From assembly GCF_014640295.1 (NCBI RefSeq), contig NZ_BMGR01000011.1, forward strand, positions 145,052-209,051: 64,000 nt of DNA, given 5' to 3'. Under the pieces are notes generated by a model. The model ran no database searches. It was given only the letters and a program-made list of their open reading frames with translations, and had not been told where the DNA came from. This DNA is from Paenibacillus abyssi. Lineage in GTDB: Bacteria; Bacillota; Bacilli; Paenibacillales; Paenibacillaceae. A program made the translations under genes and the position numbers. Positions within the stretch are counted from its first letter, which is position 1. Every line of letters starts with the position of its first letter. This document shows positions 1 through 8,242 of this stretch, piece after piece.

Positions 1-93
1 GATTGGAAAATTGAAGGGATTCGTTGATTCTTGTCGAAATTCTAGTGTCTGTAGTACTATTTTTAAGATTGTTCAGTAAAAGGGGACACTAAC

Positions 94-1350
94 ATGTTTT
101 GTTCACAATGCGGATCTAAGCTTCAGTCAGAAAGCAAGTTTTGCAATCATTGCGGGGCACCGGTAGTCAGCGCGTCCGATGAAGAAAAGGATGAATTAGG
201 GCGTAATAACGATGACACGGAAATTGAACAAGAAAGTGGGCAGCGGACCGAGATTGCCCGCGAAGAGGTCTCGAATTCCTCTGTTGAGATGCAAGGGGGA
301 AAAACGAAACACCGTAAAATTCATTGGCTGCTGCCGCTCTGCAGCTTTATTTTTACAACAGCAGCTATTGGGGTGCTTTATATGGTTCAAATGGGTATAA
401 ACCAGGACGTAGACCAGTTGCTTGCCGATGGGGAGACACTGGCGCTTGAGGGAGAGCTGGCAGCGGGCTTGGGAAAATTCGATATAGCCTTACAAAAACG
501 GCCGGACCATCCGGTACTGGTCAATAACCGGCAGCTTCTTCTAGACGCGATTGAGCTTCAGGATGAATTATCAGCAACAAGCTCGCTGATCGAGGAAAAG
601 AAATTTGATGAGGCTATGGAAGTGGTCAAAGGTGTTAAGGATGACCTGAAAACCCGTACAGGCCCCGTCTATAACCAGCTCTCGGATCTGGCTGGAGTGA
701 AAGAGGAAGGTATCGTCATTAATCAGGTTAACGACGATTTCCCGAACAAAACAACAATACCGGAATTAATGCCTCTACTTAATACACTGAAAGATTATGA
801 AGGGGAAGAAGCAAAAAAGACAACGCAGCAGATCAAACAGCGAATGGTAGAGCTCGCTTATGAAAAAGCCTCTGCTGAGCTTGCTGATAAAGATTTCTCC
901 GATGCTTTGCTTACTGTAGATGAAGTGTTGAAGCATGATGAGGGTAATGAAAAACTCGTTTCCTTGAAAACGACAATCGAACAGCAGAAGAAAGAGTTTG
1001 AAGAAGCCGAGCAGCAGCGGATACAGCTTGCGATCGAAGCGGCGACACGCGAAGATATCTTGAATCGTACCGAAGCGGTTGAACTTCTCTCCCTGGATGT
1101 TTATACGGACTACTATGGCTTCTTTAATATCGAAGGAACCGTAAAAAACAAAGCAACACGGCCAATCAGCTACGTGATGGTTTACTTTGATATTTTAGAT
1201 GAATCAGGAAATATAGTGCAGCAGGGTTCCATATATCTTTCGCCCTACTACTTGGATGTCGGGAAGACGGGCAGCTTTAACACTTACTATTACAATGATG
1301 AAACGATGCACACGGTCAATGTAACCTATATGGAATGGCAAATTAATTAG
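94..1350 (+). CDS. Zinc-ribbon membrane protein with C-terminal FxLYD-like domain
   Basis: The protein has 418 residues. It opens with a zinc ribbon (Cys3, Cys6, Cys17, Cys20), followed by a charged linker, one membrane segment at about residues 77-100, a long helical Glu/Lys-rich region (TPR-like or coiled coil, about 105-325), and a beta-rich C-terminus (about 328-418) resembling FxLYD domains. The expected topology is a cytoplasmic zinc ribbon with the rest outside. The start follows AAAAGGGGAC. It lies 23 bases before a serine protease gene and is probably co-transcribed with it and the rhodanese gene, which suggests a role in envelope stress or protein quality control. That role is inferred from context; no catalytic motif is visible. 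Confidence 0.85.
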   Translation: MFCSQCGSKLQSESKFCNHCGAPVVSASDEEKDELGRNNDDTEIEQESGQRTEIAREEVSNSSVEMQGGKTKHRKIHWLLPLCSFIFTTAAIGVLYMVQMGINQDVDQLLADGETLALEGELAAGLGKFDIALQKRPDHPVLVNNRQLLLDAIELQDELSATSSLIEEKKFDEAMEVVKGVKDDLKTRTGPVYNQLSDLAGVKEEGIVINQVNDDFPNKTTIPELMPLLNTLKDYEGEEAKKTTQQIKQRMVELAYEKASAELADKDFSDALLTVDEVLKHDEGNEKLVSLKTTIEQQKKEFEEAEQQRIQLAIEAATREDILNRTEAVELLSLDVYTDYYGFFNIEGTVKNKATRPISYVMVYFDILDESGNIVQQGSIYLSPYYLDVGKTGSFNTYYYNDETMHTVNVTYMEWQIN

Positions 1351-1373
1351 CGAAAGGTCTGGGAGCATTTATT

Positions 1374-2519
1374 ATGAAAACATGGATGACGATCCTCATT
1401 TCAGCCGGTATTTTGGCAGCAGGCGGAGTATCGATTTATTACTTGAATGATATCTGGAACAATCCTGTTGTCACCGCAGAATCAAAACTCGGCCCACCCG
1501 GAAGCACCGCCGATCCTGATGAGGCCACACCCGATCTAAAGGAAATGATCCGTGAGCATCAAAAACGCGTAGTGTCCATCGAAGCGGTGTTTCCGGACGG
1601 CTCCGGCCAAGGCTCGGGGTTTCTGTACAATGACAAAGGAGATGTGGTTACCAACGCGCACGTCATCTCCGGAGCTGCTCAGGTAAAAGTAAAAGCAAGC
1701 GATACCAGCTTGCACGCAGGTATAGTGATCGGCATGAATGAGGAGCATGATATAGCGGTTATACGGGTAGACGCTCTGGCCGGCAAAGAGCCGCTGCTTA
1801 TGGACAAAGAGACAAAGGCTGAAATTGGCGATGAGGTGGTCGCTTTCGGCAGTCCGCTCGGATTGGATAATACGGTCACGACAGGGATCATTAGCGGGAT
1901 TGATCGCGATATTGACCTGGATCATATAAAATATAGGAATGTCTATCAAATCTCTGCACCGATCACAAACGGCAACAGCGGAGGACCGCTCGTCATGGAA
2001 AGCAGCGGCAAAGTCATCGGCATCAATTCCGCCGGAAGCGAGCAAGGCAGCATCGGCTTCAGCATTCCATTCTACCAAGTAGCGGAAATGCTTGAGGAAT
2101 GGAGTAATAATCCCGATCAGGAGCTGATCGCTTTGACGTCAAGCACTGATGATGAGTTGTCCGCAGATCATTACACCAAAGAAATGATGTCGGAAGGGGC
2201 TATGTACCTTCTGGAATATTTCTACGAAAACATTAATGCGGGGGATTATGTGACGGCCTACAGCCTGCTCGGCAGCAATTGGCAGACTAAAACGGATTAC
2301 GGGCATTTCCGGAAAGGTTATCTATACACTTCGAGCGTTGCCATAAAAAATATATCCGTCACTTCAGTAACTGAAGATTCCGCTGAAGTCAAGGTCGTCA
2401 TCGAAGCCTGGGAAAACAAAAATGATGACTATATATTGAGCTCCTACAGCTTGGATTACACGATCAGGCCCGAGAACGACACACTGAAAATCATAAGCGG
2501 AAAAGGCAAAAAACTATGA
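1374..2519 (+). CDS. Membrane-anchored trypsin-like serine protease (HtrA-like, no PDZ)
   Basis: The 381-residue protein has an N-terminal membrane anchor (about residues 5-25) and an S1-type protease domain (about 60-245). The catalytic triad is readable: His96 in TNAHVIS, Asp126 in EEHDIAVI and Ser202 in GNSGGP. Instead of a PDZ domain, the C-terminus (about 270-381) is a separate alpha/beta domain resembling NTF2-like modules. The domain probably acts outside the membrane on misfolded or regulatory proteins. It is the middle gene of a three-gene set, 23 bases after the zinc-ribbon gene and 21 before the rhodanese gene, each with its own ribosome binding site (GGGAG here). The family call is firm; the substrate is unknown. 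Confidence 0.88.
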   Translation: MKTWMTILISAGILAAGGVSIYYLNDIWNNPVVTAESKLGPPGSTADPDEATPDLKEMIREHQKRVVSIEAVFPDGSGQGSGFLYNDKGDVVTNAHVISGAAQVKVKASDTSLHAGIVIGMNEEHDIAVIRVDALAGKEPLLMDKETKAEIGDEVVAFGSPLGLDNTVTTGIISGIDRDIDLDHIKYRNVYQISAPITNGNSGGPLVMESSGKVIGINSAGSEQGSIGFSIPFYQVAEMLEEWSNNPDQELIALTSSTDDELSADHYTKEMMSEGAMYLLEYFYENINAGDYVTAYSLLGSNWQTKTDYGHFRKGYLYTSSVAIKNISVTSVTEDSAEVKVVIEAWENKNDDYILSSYSLDYTIRPENDTLKIISGKGKKL

Positions 2520-2540
2520 GAGGCGAAAGGGAGGTATAAG

Positions 2541-2942
2541 ATGAGCAAGAAAAGCTGGGGCATTATTGTCATTGCCGCGATCGGATTAGTTTTATTAGGG
2601 TATAATCTAATGCCAGCGCCGGAACCGGAAATCCAACAAATTACGAATGATGAGCTGGAAGAGCGGCTAAAGAACTCAAATGCTGATGATGTTATCTTTG
2701 TTGATGTCCGTGAGGAGGAAGAATTTAATTCGGGCCACATCAATGGAATGAAAAATATGCCACTTAGCACTCTACATGAAACTTACGCTCAACTGCCGAA
2801 AGACAAAGAGATTGTTCTTATTTGCCGCAGTGGAAGTCGAAGCATGCAAGCGGCTAACTTGTTAAAAGAGAACGGATATGAAAGGTTAGTGAATGTAGAA
2901 GGTGGAATGATTAACTGGCATGGGCCTGTTGTCTCGCAATAA
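2541..2942 (+). CDS. Membrane-anchored rhodanese-like protein
   Basis: The 133-residue protein has one N-terminal membrane segment (about residues 6-22) followed by a single rhodanese domain (about 33-130). Visible family signatures are FVDVREEEEF, the HINGMKNMP turn and the active loop CRSGSRS with Cys95 as the persulfide-forming residue. Proteins of this kind move sulfane sulfur or act in thiol redox chemistry; here the domain is predicted to lie outside the membrane. The start ATG follows GGGAGGTATAAG. It is the last gene of the operon and is followed by a clear hairpin terminator. The exact sulfur acceptor cannot be told from sequence. Confidence 0.88.
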   Translation: MSKKSWGIIVIAAIGLVLLGYNLMPAPEPEIQQITNDELEERLKNSNADDVIFVDVREEEEFNSGHINGMKNMPLSTLHETYAQLPKDKEIVLICRSGSRSMQAANLLKENGYERLVNVEGGMINWHGPVVSQ

Positions 2943-2978
2943 TATAGAGGTGTAATTTAAACCTGCTTTTCTATTGAG

Positions 2979-3009
2979 AAAAAAACCTGCCGGGCGGCAG
3001 GTTTTTTAT
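2979..3009 (+). terminator. Rho-independent terminator of the rhodanese operon
   Basis: A GC-rich hairpin AACCTGCC-GGGC-GGCAGGTT is preceded by an A-run and followed by TTTTTT. It ends the three-gene operon and also faces the convergent small ORF at 3031-3123. Confidence 0.85.
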
Positions 3010-3030
3010 TAGGAGCACAGACAAGCTGGA

Positions 3031-3123
3031 TTAATGCTTCACGAGGCGTGCTTTATTTTTTTGTTCTGCGATTTCATAAGCATCCAGAAGTGTATTGAAA
3101 CCATCGATAATTTTTTTTAACAT
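3031..3123 (-). CDS. Small hypothetical protein (30 aa)
   Basis: This short ORF reads MLKKIIDGFNTLLDAYEIAE... and ends ...RLVKH, 30 residues. The evidence for it is an AAGGGAGGG ribosome binding site 5 to 13 bases before the ATG and an amphipathic helical composition, with hydrophobic residues spaced three to four apart. It sits alone between the rhodanese operon terminator and an AT-rich intergenic stretch. I do not recognise a family. It could be a peptide made during sporulation or stress, but nothing in the sequence shows that. Confidence 0.5.
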   Translation of the reverse strand: MLKKIIDGFNTLLDAYEIAEQKNKARLVKH

Positions 3124-3301
3124 TTTATATGCCCTCCCTTAAATCTTATATCTTTATTATCGTACTTTTGACAATTATTCACAAAGTCGATATTCACTCA
3201 TGAAAACGTAAATCATTTCCATAAAAAATCAATGAAAGCGTGCATCATGATTGATATTCCCAGTTTTTCATCATTTTCCTTTCATTTTCATTCATTTTCA
3301 T

Positions 3302-3342
3302 AAACAAACAAGCCGATCACCCAAGGATGATCGGCTTTGTTT
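3302..3342 (-). terminator. Hairpin terminator (bidirectional)
   Basis: The stem AGCCGATCA / TGATCGGCT is flanked by AAACAAACA and TTGTTT, so it can end transcription of the minus-strand gene at 3357-3530. The bases just left of it (about 3262-3301) hold several copies of ATTTTCATTC, a short direct repeat. I see nothing else in 3124-3301. Confidence 0.7.
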
Positions 3343-3356
3343 GAGTATACCCAGTC

Positions 3357-3530
3357 TTATTCCAGACGATAATCGTCAATTTTCTCCCCGTCTTCCCAAA
3401 CTTCCACGAACAAGGCATCACATTGTTCAAAATCAGATGGTTTGAGAGATAATGCCTTTTCTTCGTCTTCTCCTACATAAACATTTTCCATCCCGTCTTC
3501 GTTGAACGAGAGAATGACGTAAAGTTTCAT
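3357..3530 (-). CDS. Small acidic hypothetical protein (57 aa)
   Basis: The protein begins MKLYVILSFNEDGMEN and is rich in Asp and Glu (24 percent by eye). A longer frame exists upstream, but the ATG at 3530 has a GGAGGA site nine bases before it, which decides the start. The sequence looks like a single small alpha/beta fold with two or three beta strands. No family is recognised. It is monocistronic, with a hairpin terminator immediately downstream. Confidence 0.65.
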   Translation of the reverse strand: MKLYVILSFNEDGMENVYVGEDEEKALSLKPSDFEQCDALFVEVWEDGEKIDDYRLE

Positions 3531-3675
3531 TTTGAACAATCCTCCAGCAATTTGATAATTAGCATTATAACATAGTGTCAGCAGCAGATGCGTTTTACTC
3601 TGAGGACTGCTTTTGCAATTTGAATATTTTGCTATACAATAAAATGGAAACCATGAATCCATTGGAGGGAAGACG

Positions 3676-4908
3676 ATGCCTGAATTCCAGCAGCAACTGA
3701 GCAGTTATGCTGATCTGATCGTTAAAGTCGGTGTAAATATTCAAAAAGGTCAGACGTTGGTCGTAAATGGCACGATTGATTCGGCCGAGTTGGTTCGCTT
3801 AATCGTGAAGAAATCTTATGAATCCGGCGCTTATCTGGTAAAGGTAAATTGGAGCGATGATACAGTCGCCCGTTTACGATACGATCTAGCGGCCGATGAA
3901 GCTTTTTTGGAAGAGCCGAAGTGGTACGCCGGAGAAATGCTGGAGCTTGTCGAGAAAGGCGCGGCGGTCGTCAGTATCGTATCCTCGGATCCGGACCTGC
4001 TCAAGGGCGTGGCTAAAGAACGGATTGTTAATCATCAAAAAACATACGGTAAAGCGATGGCCAAATATCGGCAGTATGTGCAGTCTGATAAATTCAGCTG
4101 GTGTGTGGTTGCAGCTCCTTCAAAGGAATGGGCGGCGAAAGTATTCCCTGAGCTTCCTGAGGAAGAGCAAGTGAATAAGCTGTGGGATGCAATATTTAAG
4201 AGCGTGCGCGTGGATCAAGCAGATCCGATCAAGAAATGGGAAGAGCATATCAGCAGCCTGAACCAAAAATCCGATTACCTTAATGCTAAGAAATACAAAA
4301 AGCTGCATTATGTTGCGCCGGGCACCGACCTGACAATTGAACTTCCAGAAGGCCATATCTGGGTGGCAGCCGACAGCATCAATGAGCAAGGTACTGCTTT
4401 TGTAGCGAACATGCCGACGGAGGAGGTTTTCACCGCTCCTTTGGCAGGAGGTGTGAACGGTAAAGTGTCCAGCACTAAACCTCTCAGCTATGGAGGCCAT
4501 ATTATTGACGGCTTCTCGCTGACCTTTGAGAATGGGCGCATTATCGATTTCTCCGCCGAGCAAGGCGAGGAAACGCTGAAGGGCTTGATCGAGATGGATG
4601 AAGGCTCGCATTATCTGGGAGAAATAGCGCTGGTTCCACACCAATCACCAATCTCGGAGTCGAACATTCTTTATTACAATACACTTTTTGATGAGAATGC
4701 CTCCAATCATCTGGCAATCGGCAGTGCCTATGCTTTCTGCCTTGAAGGAGGAAAAGGGATGTCTCAGGATGAGCTGAAAGAGAAAGGCCTCAATACGAGC
4801 ATCACGCATGTAGACTTTATGATCGGTTCCGGTCAGATGGATATTTACGGCGTGACAGCGGACGGTACGGAAGAGCCGGTATTTAAGAAGGGCAACTGGG
4901 CATTTTAG
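3676..4908 (+). CDS. ampS: M29-family metallo-aminopeptidase
   Basis: The 410-residue protein has the normal length of the AmpS/AmpT (thermophilic aminopeptidase) family. Residues that fit the family's metal ligands are visible: Glu250 in TEEVF, Glu316 in LGEIAL, His345 in NHLAIG, His378 and Asp380 in THVDFMIGSG. The enzyme removes N-terminal amino acids from peptides in the cytoplasm, using a two-metal centre. The start has GGAGGGAAG seven bases before the ATG. It stands alone; the upstream gene is divergent and a 33-residue ORF follows. Family assignment is firm, while the substrate preference is not visible. Confidence 0.92.
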   Translation: MPEFQQQLSSYADLIVKVGVNIQKGQTLVVNGTIDSAELVRLIVKKSYESGAYLVKVNWSDDTVARLRYDLAADEAFLEEPKWYAGEMLELVEKGAAVVSIVSSDPDLLKGVAKERIVNHQKTYGKAMAKYRQYVQSDKFSWCVVAAPSKEWAAKVFPELPEEEQVNKLWDAIFKSVRVDQADPIKKWEEHISSLNQKSDYLNAKKYKKLHYVAPGTDLTIELPEGHIWVAADSINEQGTAFVANMPTEEVFTAPLAGGVNGKVSSTKPLSYGGHIIDGFSLTFENGRIIDFSAEQGEETLKGLIEMDEGSHYLGEIALVPHQSPISESNILYYNTLFDENASNHLAIGSAYAFCLEGGKGMSQDELKEKGLNTSITHVDFMIGSGQMDIYGVTADGTEEPVFKKGNWAF

Positions 4909-5001
4909 CCAGACGTTAATGAAGGGTGTGCGGGATTAATAGTTTTTTTCCGATTGGCAAATAATGAACACGAAGCCAAAGGAAAGGAGCACCCGCCGAA
5001 G

Positions 5002-5103
5002 ATGTCTGATTCTATAAAGCCCAACGGTTCTCAGCATGTTGCACCGCCGTCGAACGACCCGAAAAAGCAGGGTAGATCCGCAGCAAAGAAAAAATCGAAG
5101 TAA
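5002..5103 (+). CDS. Small basic hypothetical protein (33 aa)
   Basis: The ORF reads MSDSIKPNGSQHVAPP... and ends in AAKKKSK. It is low-complexity, with Pro, Ser, Asn and a lysine-rich tail, so it is probably unstructured and could bind nucleic acid. AAAGGAG lies about 12 bases upstream, a slightly long spacing. An inverted repeat with a T-run begins about 20 bases after the stop, but that hairpin belongs to an insertion-sequence end (5121-5225), so the gene may have acquired it as a terminator. Coding status is uncertain. Confidence 0.45.
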   Translation: MSDSIKPNGSQHVAPPSNDPKKQGRSAAKKKSK

Positions 5104-5120
5104 ACGAAATTGAAAACAGC

Positions 5121-5225
5121 AGAAATGGCGCCACAGATAGGAGACCTGTGACGCCATTTTTACCGTTTTAGTGGCACCTATCAAGTTTCAATATCTCAAT
5201 GAAGATCCTTTTGGGACAGCCTCAT
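5121..5225. repeat. Solitary right end of an IS1182-type element
   Basis: About 105 bases match, with roughly ten differences, the right end of the IS1182 relic at about 35688-35793. Both contain the hairpin AAATGGCG...CGCCATTTTT, the phrase TTTCAATATCTCA or close variant, and the terminal GGGACAGCCTC. No transposase coding sequence is next to it. It is therefore a solo IS end left by deletion, or a small non-autonomous derivative. Confidence 0.75.
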
Positions 5226-5250
5226 AGGGGTGATTAACCCTCTCTAATCC

Positions 5251-5457
5251 TTATATGGCAAATCCTACGCGGGGACGTTGACGTTCTTTGGTATCGATAG
5301 CCAAGGTTCGGATGGAAGAGATAGGAATATAAACTTCTTGGTATTCCGTACGGTATTTAACGAATTTGTCGTCCACCTGCTCCAGGACCCCCCCACTTAT
5401 GTGTGCTCCGTCTAGAAAGGTAATTATAACTTCTTTGCCTTGTAAGCTCTCCAACAT
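5251..5457 (-). CDS. LSm-like small protein (68 aa)
   Basis: The protein starts MLESLQGKEVIITFLDG and continues with alternating hydrophobic strands (SGGVLEQV, FVKYRT, EVYIPISSIRTLAI). This five-strand barrel pattern is that of Sm/LSm-like small folds found in many Bacillus and Paenibacillus hypothetical proteins. The start has AGGAGGTG seven bases before it. It stands alone on the minus strand, divergent from a lipoprotein gene. RNA binding is possible for the fold but is not shown. Compare the minus-strand gene at 50999-51223, which has a similar GIITNVDFNNVYLQV core. Confidence 0.65.
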   Translation of the reverse strand: MLESLQGKEVIITFLDGAHISGGVLEQVDDKFVKYRTEYQEVYIPISSIRTLAIDTKERQRPRVGFAI

Positions 5458-5639
5458 GCTTTCACCTCCTATTCTTAAAGAGCATTCGATAACAATCCGA
5501 TTATTCCTTCTTACTGTAACATGAAAGAAGAAAGAACTGCTGCTGCTTGCATCGAAACCATTATCTTGAATATTTTCTATAATCGGTAACTTCTAGCGGC
5601 TATCCCTCGTTTACATTAGTAAAGGAGGAGGCTGATCGA

Positions 5640-6023
5640 ATGAAAAGCATGAAGATCGTTCTCTGTTTCTTTATCGCTTTGAGCTTAGTCATTGCCGGAT
5701 GTGCGAGTAAACCGTACGGTCACTATTCGGACGATGAAATGATCGGCTTTATAAGCCATATGAATGAACAAGAACAAACCATCACTTTTGATATTACCGA
5801 ATGGATGAAGCGGGACATGAAGGGTCCAGACATAAACGATTGGGGGGCAGAGTTTACTGCACAAATTACCCCAAGCACGATTATTGAGGATGAGGATGGA
5901 AAAACGTTCACATGGAAGGAGCTGGAGAATGGTCATAAAGTACAGATTATTCCTGTCATGGAGGGTGGGAGCGGAACGCCGGATAAGCTTCTTATTCTTT
6001 CGATGAGTAAAGAAGAAATGTAG
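5640..6023 (+). CDS. Lipoprotein of unknown function
   Basis: The 127-residue protein has a lipoprotein signal peptide: positive start, hydrophobic stretch and lipobox LVIAGC with the lipidated Cys at residue 21. The mature part is a small beta-rich domain with EWM, FTAQITPSTIIED and FTWKELENGHKVQI stretches, similar to small OB-like secreted domains. AAAGGAGG lies about ten bases before the ATG. It is expected to sit on the outer face of the membrane. It may be co-transcribed with the secreted protein gene 116 bases downstream. The function is unknown. Confidence 0.75.
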   Translation: MKSMKIVLCFFIALSLVIAGCASKPYGHYSDDEMIGFISHMNEQEQTITFDITEWMKRDMKGPDINDWGAEFTAQITPSTIIEDEDGKTFTWKELENGHKVQIIPVMEGGSGTPDKLLILSMSKEEM

Positions 6024-6139
6024 GGTAGAGCAGGATTGCTGGCCTCTCAGGAAAATACCTTCAGGACAATCGTTATAGGTGAGCAAGGTAATTCTGACGA
6101 TTATGAACTCAATCATAACGAAAGAAAAGGTGATAACAA

Positions 6140-7084
6140 ATGAATAAACGAATCCTTAACACAATGTCCTTAACCTTGGCAGCTCTTGTCGCGCTGACTC
6201 TAACTGCTCAAGCAGGTACCGCTTCAACGGCAGTGAATTCTGTGGGGACAACTGCGACTCCAACTACGTTTGTCGCTTCCGCTTCGTCCAACCAGGTGTA
6301 TTACCAATTCCAAAGTTTTCTCAAAAACCCCAGCCATCTCCCAAGAGCCATCGTTTATCTGAATGCCAATATTGAGAAAGCCAATACGCATCAAGCGACA
6401 TTAATGGTATTGCATTTGGAGAATGCGATTAAAAAGGCGCTCCCCTCGATGGAGGAACGATTCTTTATAACATCGGTTCAAACGGGTATTTATCAAGTAT
6501 ACAAAGAGGGTTATAACTTTTCGCATATTAGAAACCTTACAAAAGACAGCTCGCTGAAATCATTAATGAATCTGGCATCGGCAAGCGGTTATAAGCTCGA
6601 CTCGGCAGAAGGGATGTATTTCCCGATTATCAATTATTCGATTTTCAAGAAATACCAGCCGTATGTAAAAGCCGATATTAAAGCTTATATCGATATTATG
6701 GCGGAGGAATCAAGAAAAGCCGCTCTTAAGGATGCTGCGATCTATATCGGGTATCAGGAGCTTCTCAATCGTGCTATAACACAGGAGCGATTCATTACCC
6801 AGTATCGAACATCTAACCGGTCAGCCCAAATGAACGAATTATTTACGAACTACAAATATATTACATTCTATGGAACAAGCAATACATCTCTGTTTGACTA
6901 TCCGAATGATGAGATGCGTCCAAATGCAAAAAGAGGCTATACCGCGATCTTGAAGTGGAATCAAACAGATTCGAGTGAATTTCTGGGTACACTAAGAGAA
7001 TTTATGGATGTAGTAGCCGCTAACAATTACAAGCTTACGGCAGAAGTAAGCAAATTCCGGGATACGAATGTGCCGATAGAATAA
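6140..7084 (+). CDS. Secreted protein of unknown function
   Basis: The 314-residue protein begins with a clear Sec signal peptide (MNKRILNTMSLTLAALVALT, cleavage near AQAGTAS). The mature part is mostly helical and has a Tyr/Lys-rich C-terminal half. No enzyme motif is visible. AAAGGTGAT precedes the start. The gene follows a lipoprotein gene and ends in a perfect 26-base palindromic terminator. It may be a cell-wall-associated or spore-associated protein, but this is only inferred from secretion. Confidence 0.75.
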   Translation: MNKRILNTMSLTLAALVALTLTAQAGTASTAVNSVGTTATPTTFVASASSNQVYYQFQSFLKNPSHLPRAIVYLNANIEKANTHQATLMVLHLENAIKKALPSMEERFFITSVQTGIYQVYKEGYNFSHIRNLTKDSSLKSLMNLASASGYKLDSAEGMYFPIINYSIFKKYQPYVKADIKAYIDIMAEESRKAALKDAAIYIGYQELLNRAITQERFITQYRTSNRSAQMNELFTNYKYITFYGTSNTSLFDYPNDEMRPNAKRGYTAILKWNQTDSSEFLGTLREFMDVVAANNYKLTAEVSKFRDTNVPIE

Positions 7085-7102
7085 ATCATTTATAAACAGT
7101 CT

Positions 7103-7130
7103 AAAAACCGCGATTAATCGCGGTTTTTTC
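7103..7130 (+). terminator. Perfect palindromic terminator
   Basis: The 26-base sequence from 7103 to 7128 equals its own reverse complement (AAAAACCGCGATT and its mirror) and carries T-runs on both strands, so it can work in both directions. It ends the secreted-protein gene. Confidence 0.85.
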
Positions 7131-7285
7131 GTGTGGAGCGATAGGTTGCCGGTGTGGGCGATGGAAAGCCCGAGTTCACAAATTAGTATTGAAACTTAAC
7201 CGGTTCGCCATAAGCCACGTAAGTTTGATAATATAAACATATAGCAATATTAAATTATCATTTAGAAAAGCGGGGGAATGCGAAG

Positions 7286-8092
7286 ATGAAACAATCGAGA
7301 GTCGTATCACTGTGGAGATATCCGGTCAAATCGATGATGGGAGAAGAGATGAATGCGTGCGATGTCACTCCTAAGGGATTGTTGGGAGATCGTACCTATG
7401 CATTGTTGGATATCTCGACCGGTAAATTGGCAAATGCAAAGAATCCTTTGAAATGGCCTCGAATGTTCGAATATCGCGCTGCATATGTTGATCCGGCCTC
7501 TGTTGCCACTGGACAATCGCCAGTACGTATCACATTTCCCGACGGTTCGTCCGGTACAAGTTTAGAGAGCGATATAGGGGAAAGACTTTCTGGGAGCTTT
7601 AACAGACCCGTGAAGCTGACTGCTGACTTGTCTCAAGAATCACAGTTCGAAGGATATATCCCTGATATCGAAGGGCTTCAAAACCGCGAGACCGTCTTTA
7701 CCCGAACCTCGCCCGAAGGCACTTTTTTTGATATCGGTTATATACATATACTGACTACAGCCACAATCAACCAATTACGCGCGTTGGCACCTGAGAGTCG
7801 AATTGAAGCCAGGCGCTTTCGGCCCAATATCGTTATCGATGTTCCTGACGGAAACGGGTTTGTCGAAAATGATTGGATCGGCAAAACCTTGCGATTCGGT
7901 AACGAAGTGAGGCTGCAGATTGTGCAGCCTACCGTTCGCTGTGTCATGACAACGCTAGAACAGGCCGATCTTCCTCAAGATCCAAACGTGCTTCGTACTG
8001 CGGTTAAGCATAATGAGGGAGCTGTTGGCGTCTACGCTGCAGTTCTTCAAGGCGGGCGCATTCACAGGTGCGACGCTCTTGTATTTGAATAA
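7286..8092 (+). CDS. MOSC-domain protein (YcbX/YiiM-like)
   Basis: The 268-residue protein contains an N-terminal MOSC beta-barrel (about residues 1-115, with RYPVKSMMGEEM and GDRTYALLD) and a MOSC sulfur-carrier domain (about 130-265). The conserved Cys lies in TVRCVMTTLEQ near residue 218. MOSC proteins handle sulfur or molybdenum-cofactor-dependent reactions, such as reduction of N-hydroxylated compounds. The start has GGGGGAATG nearby. It is monocistronic. The partner reductase, if any, is not in this window. Confidence 0.88.
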   Translation: MKQSRVVSLWRYPVKSMMGEEMNACDVTPKGLLGDRTYALLDISTGKLANAKNPLKWPRMFEYRAAYVDPASVATGQSPVRITFPDGSSGTSLESDIGERLSGSFNRPVKLTADLSQESQFEGYIPDIEGLQNRETVFTRTSPEGTFFDIGYIHILTTATINQLRALAPESRIEARRFRPNIVIDVPDGNGFVENDWIGKTLRFGNEVRLQIVQPTVRCVMTTLEQADLPQDPNVLRTAVKHNEGAVGVYAAVLQGGRIHRCDALVFE

Positions 8093-8242
8093 AAAAATAA
8101 TTATTATGGTAAACACATGAGAGCCATCCCTTTCAATAATTTTTAAAATGTACAAATTCTAGCCCCTAAGCGTCATCACAACAGCCGACTAATCTGGTAT
8201 AATCGTGCACAATGAATTTCCTAGCAAAGAGGAGAGGACCGC

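Noticed and set aside
1536..2078. Long open frame opposite the serine protease gene
   Set aside because: It is an antisense shadow of a well-supported protease with all catalytic motifs. It has no ribosome site and no family pattern.
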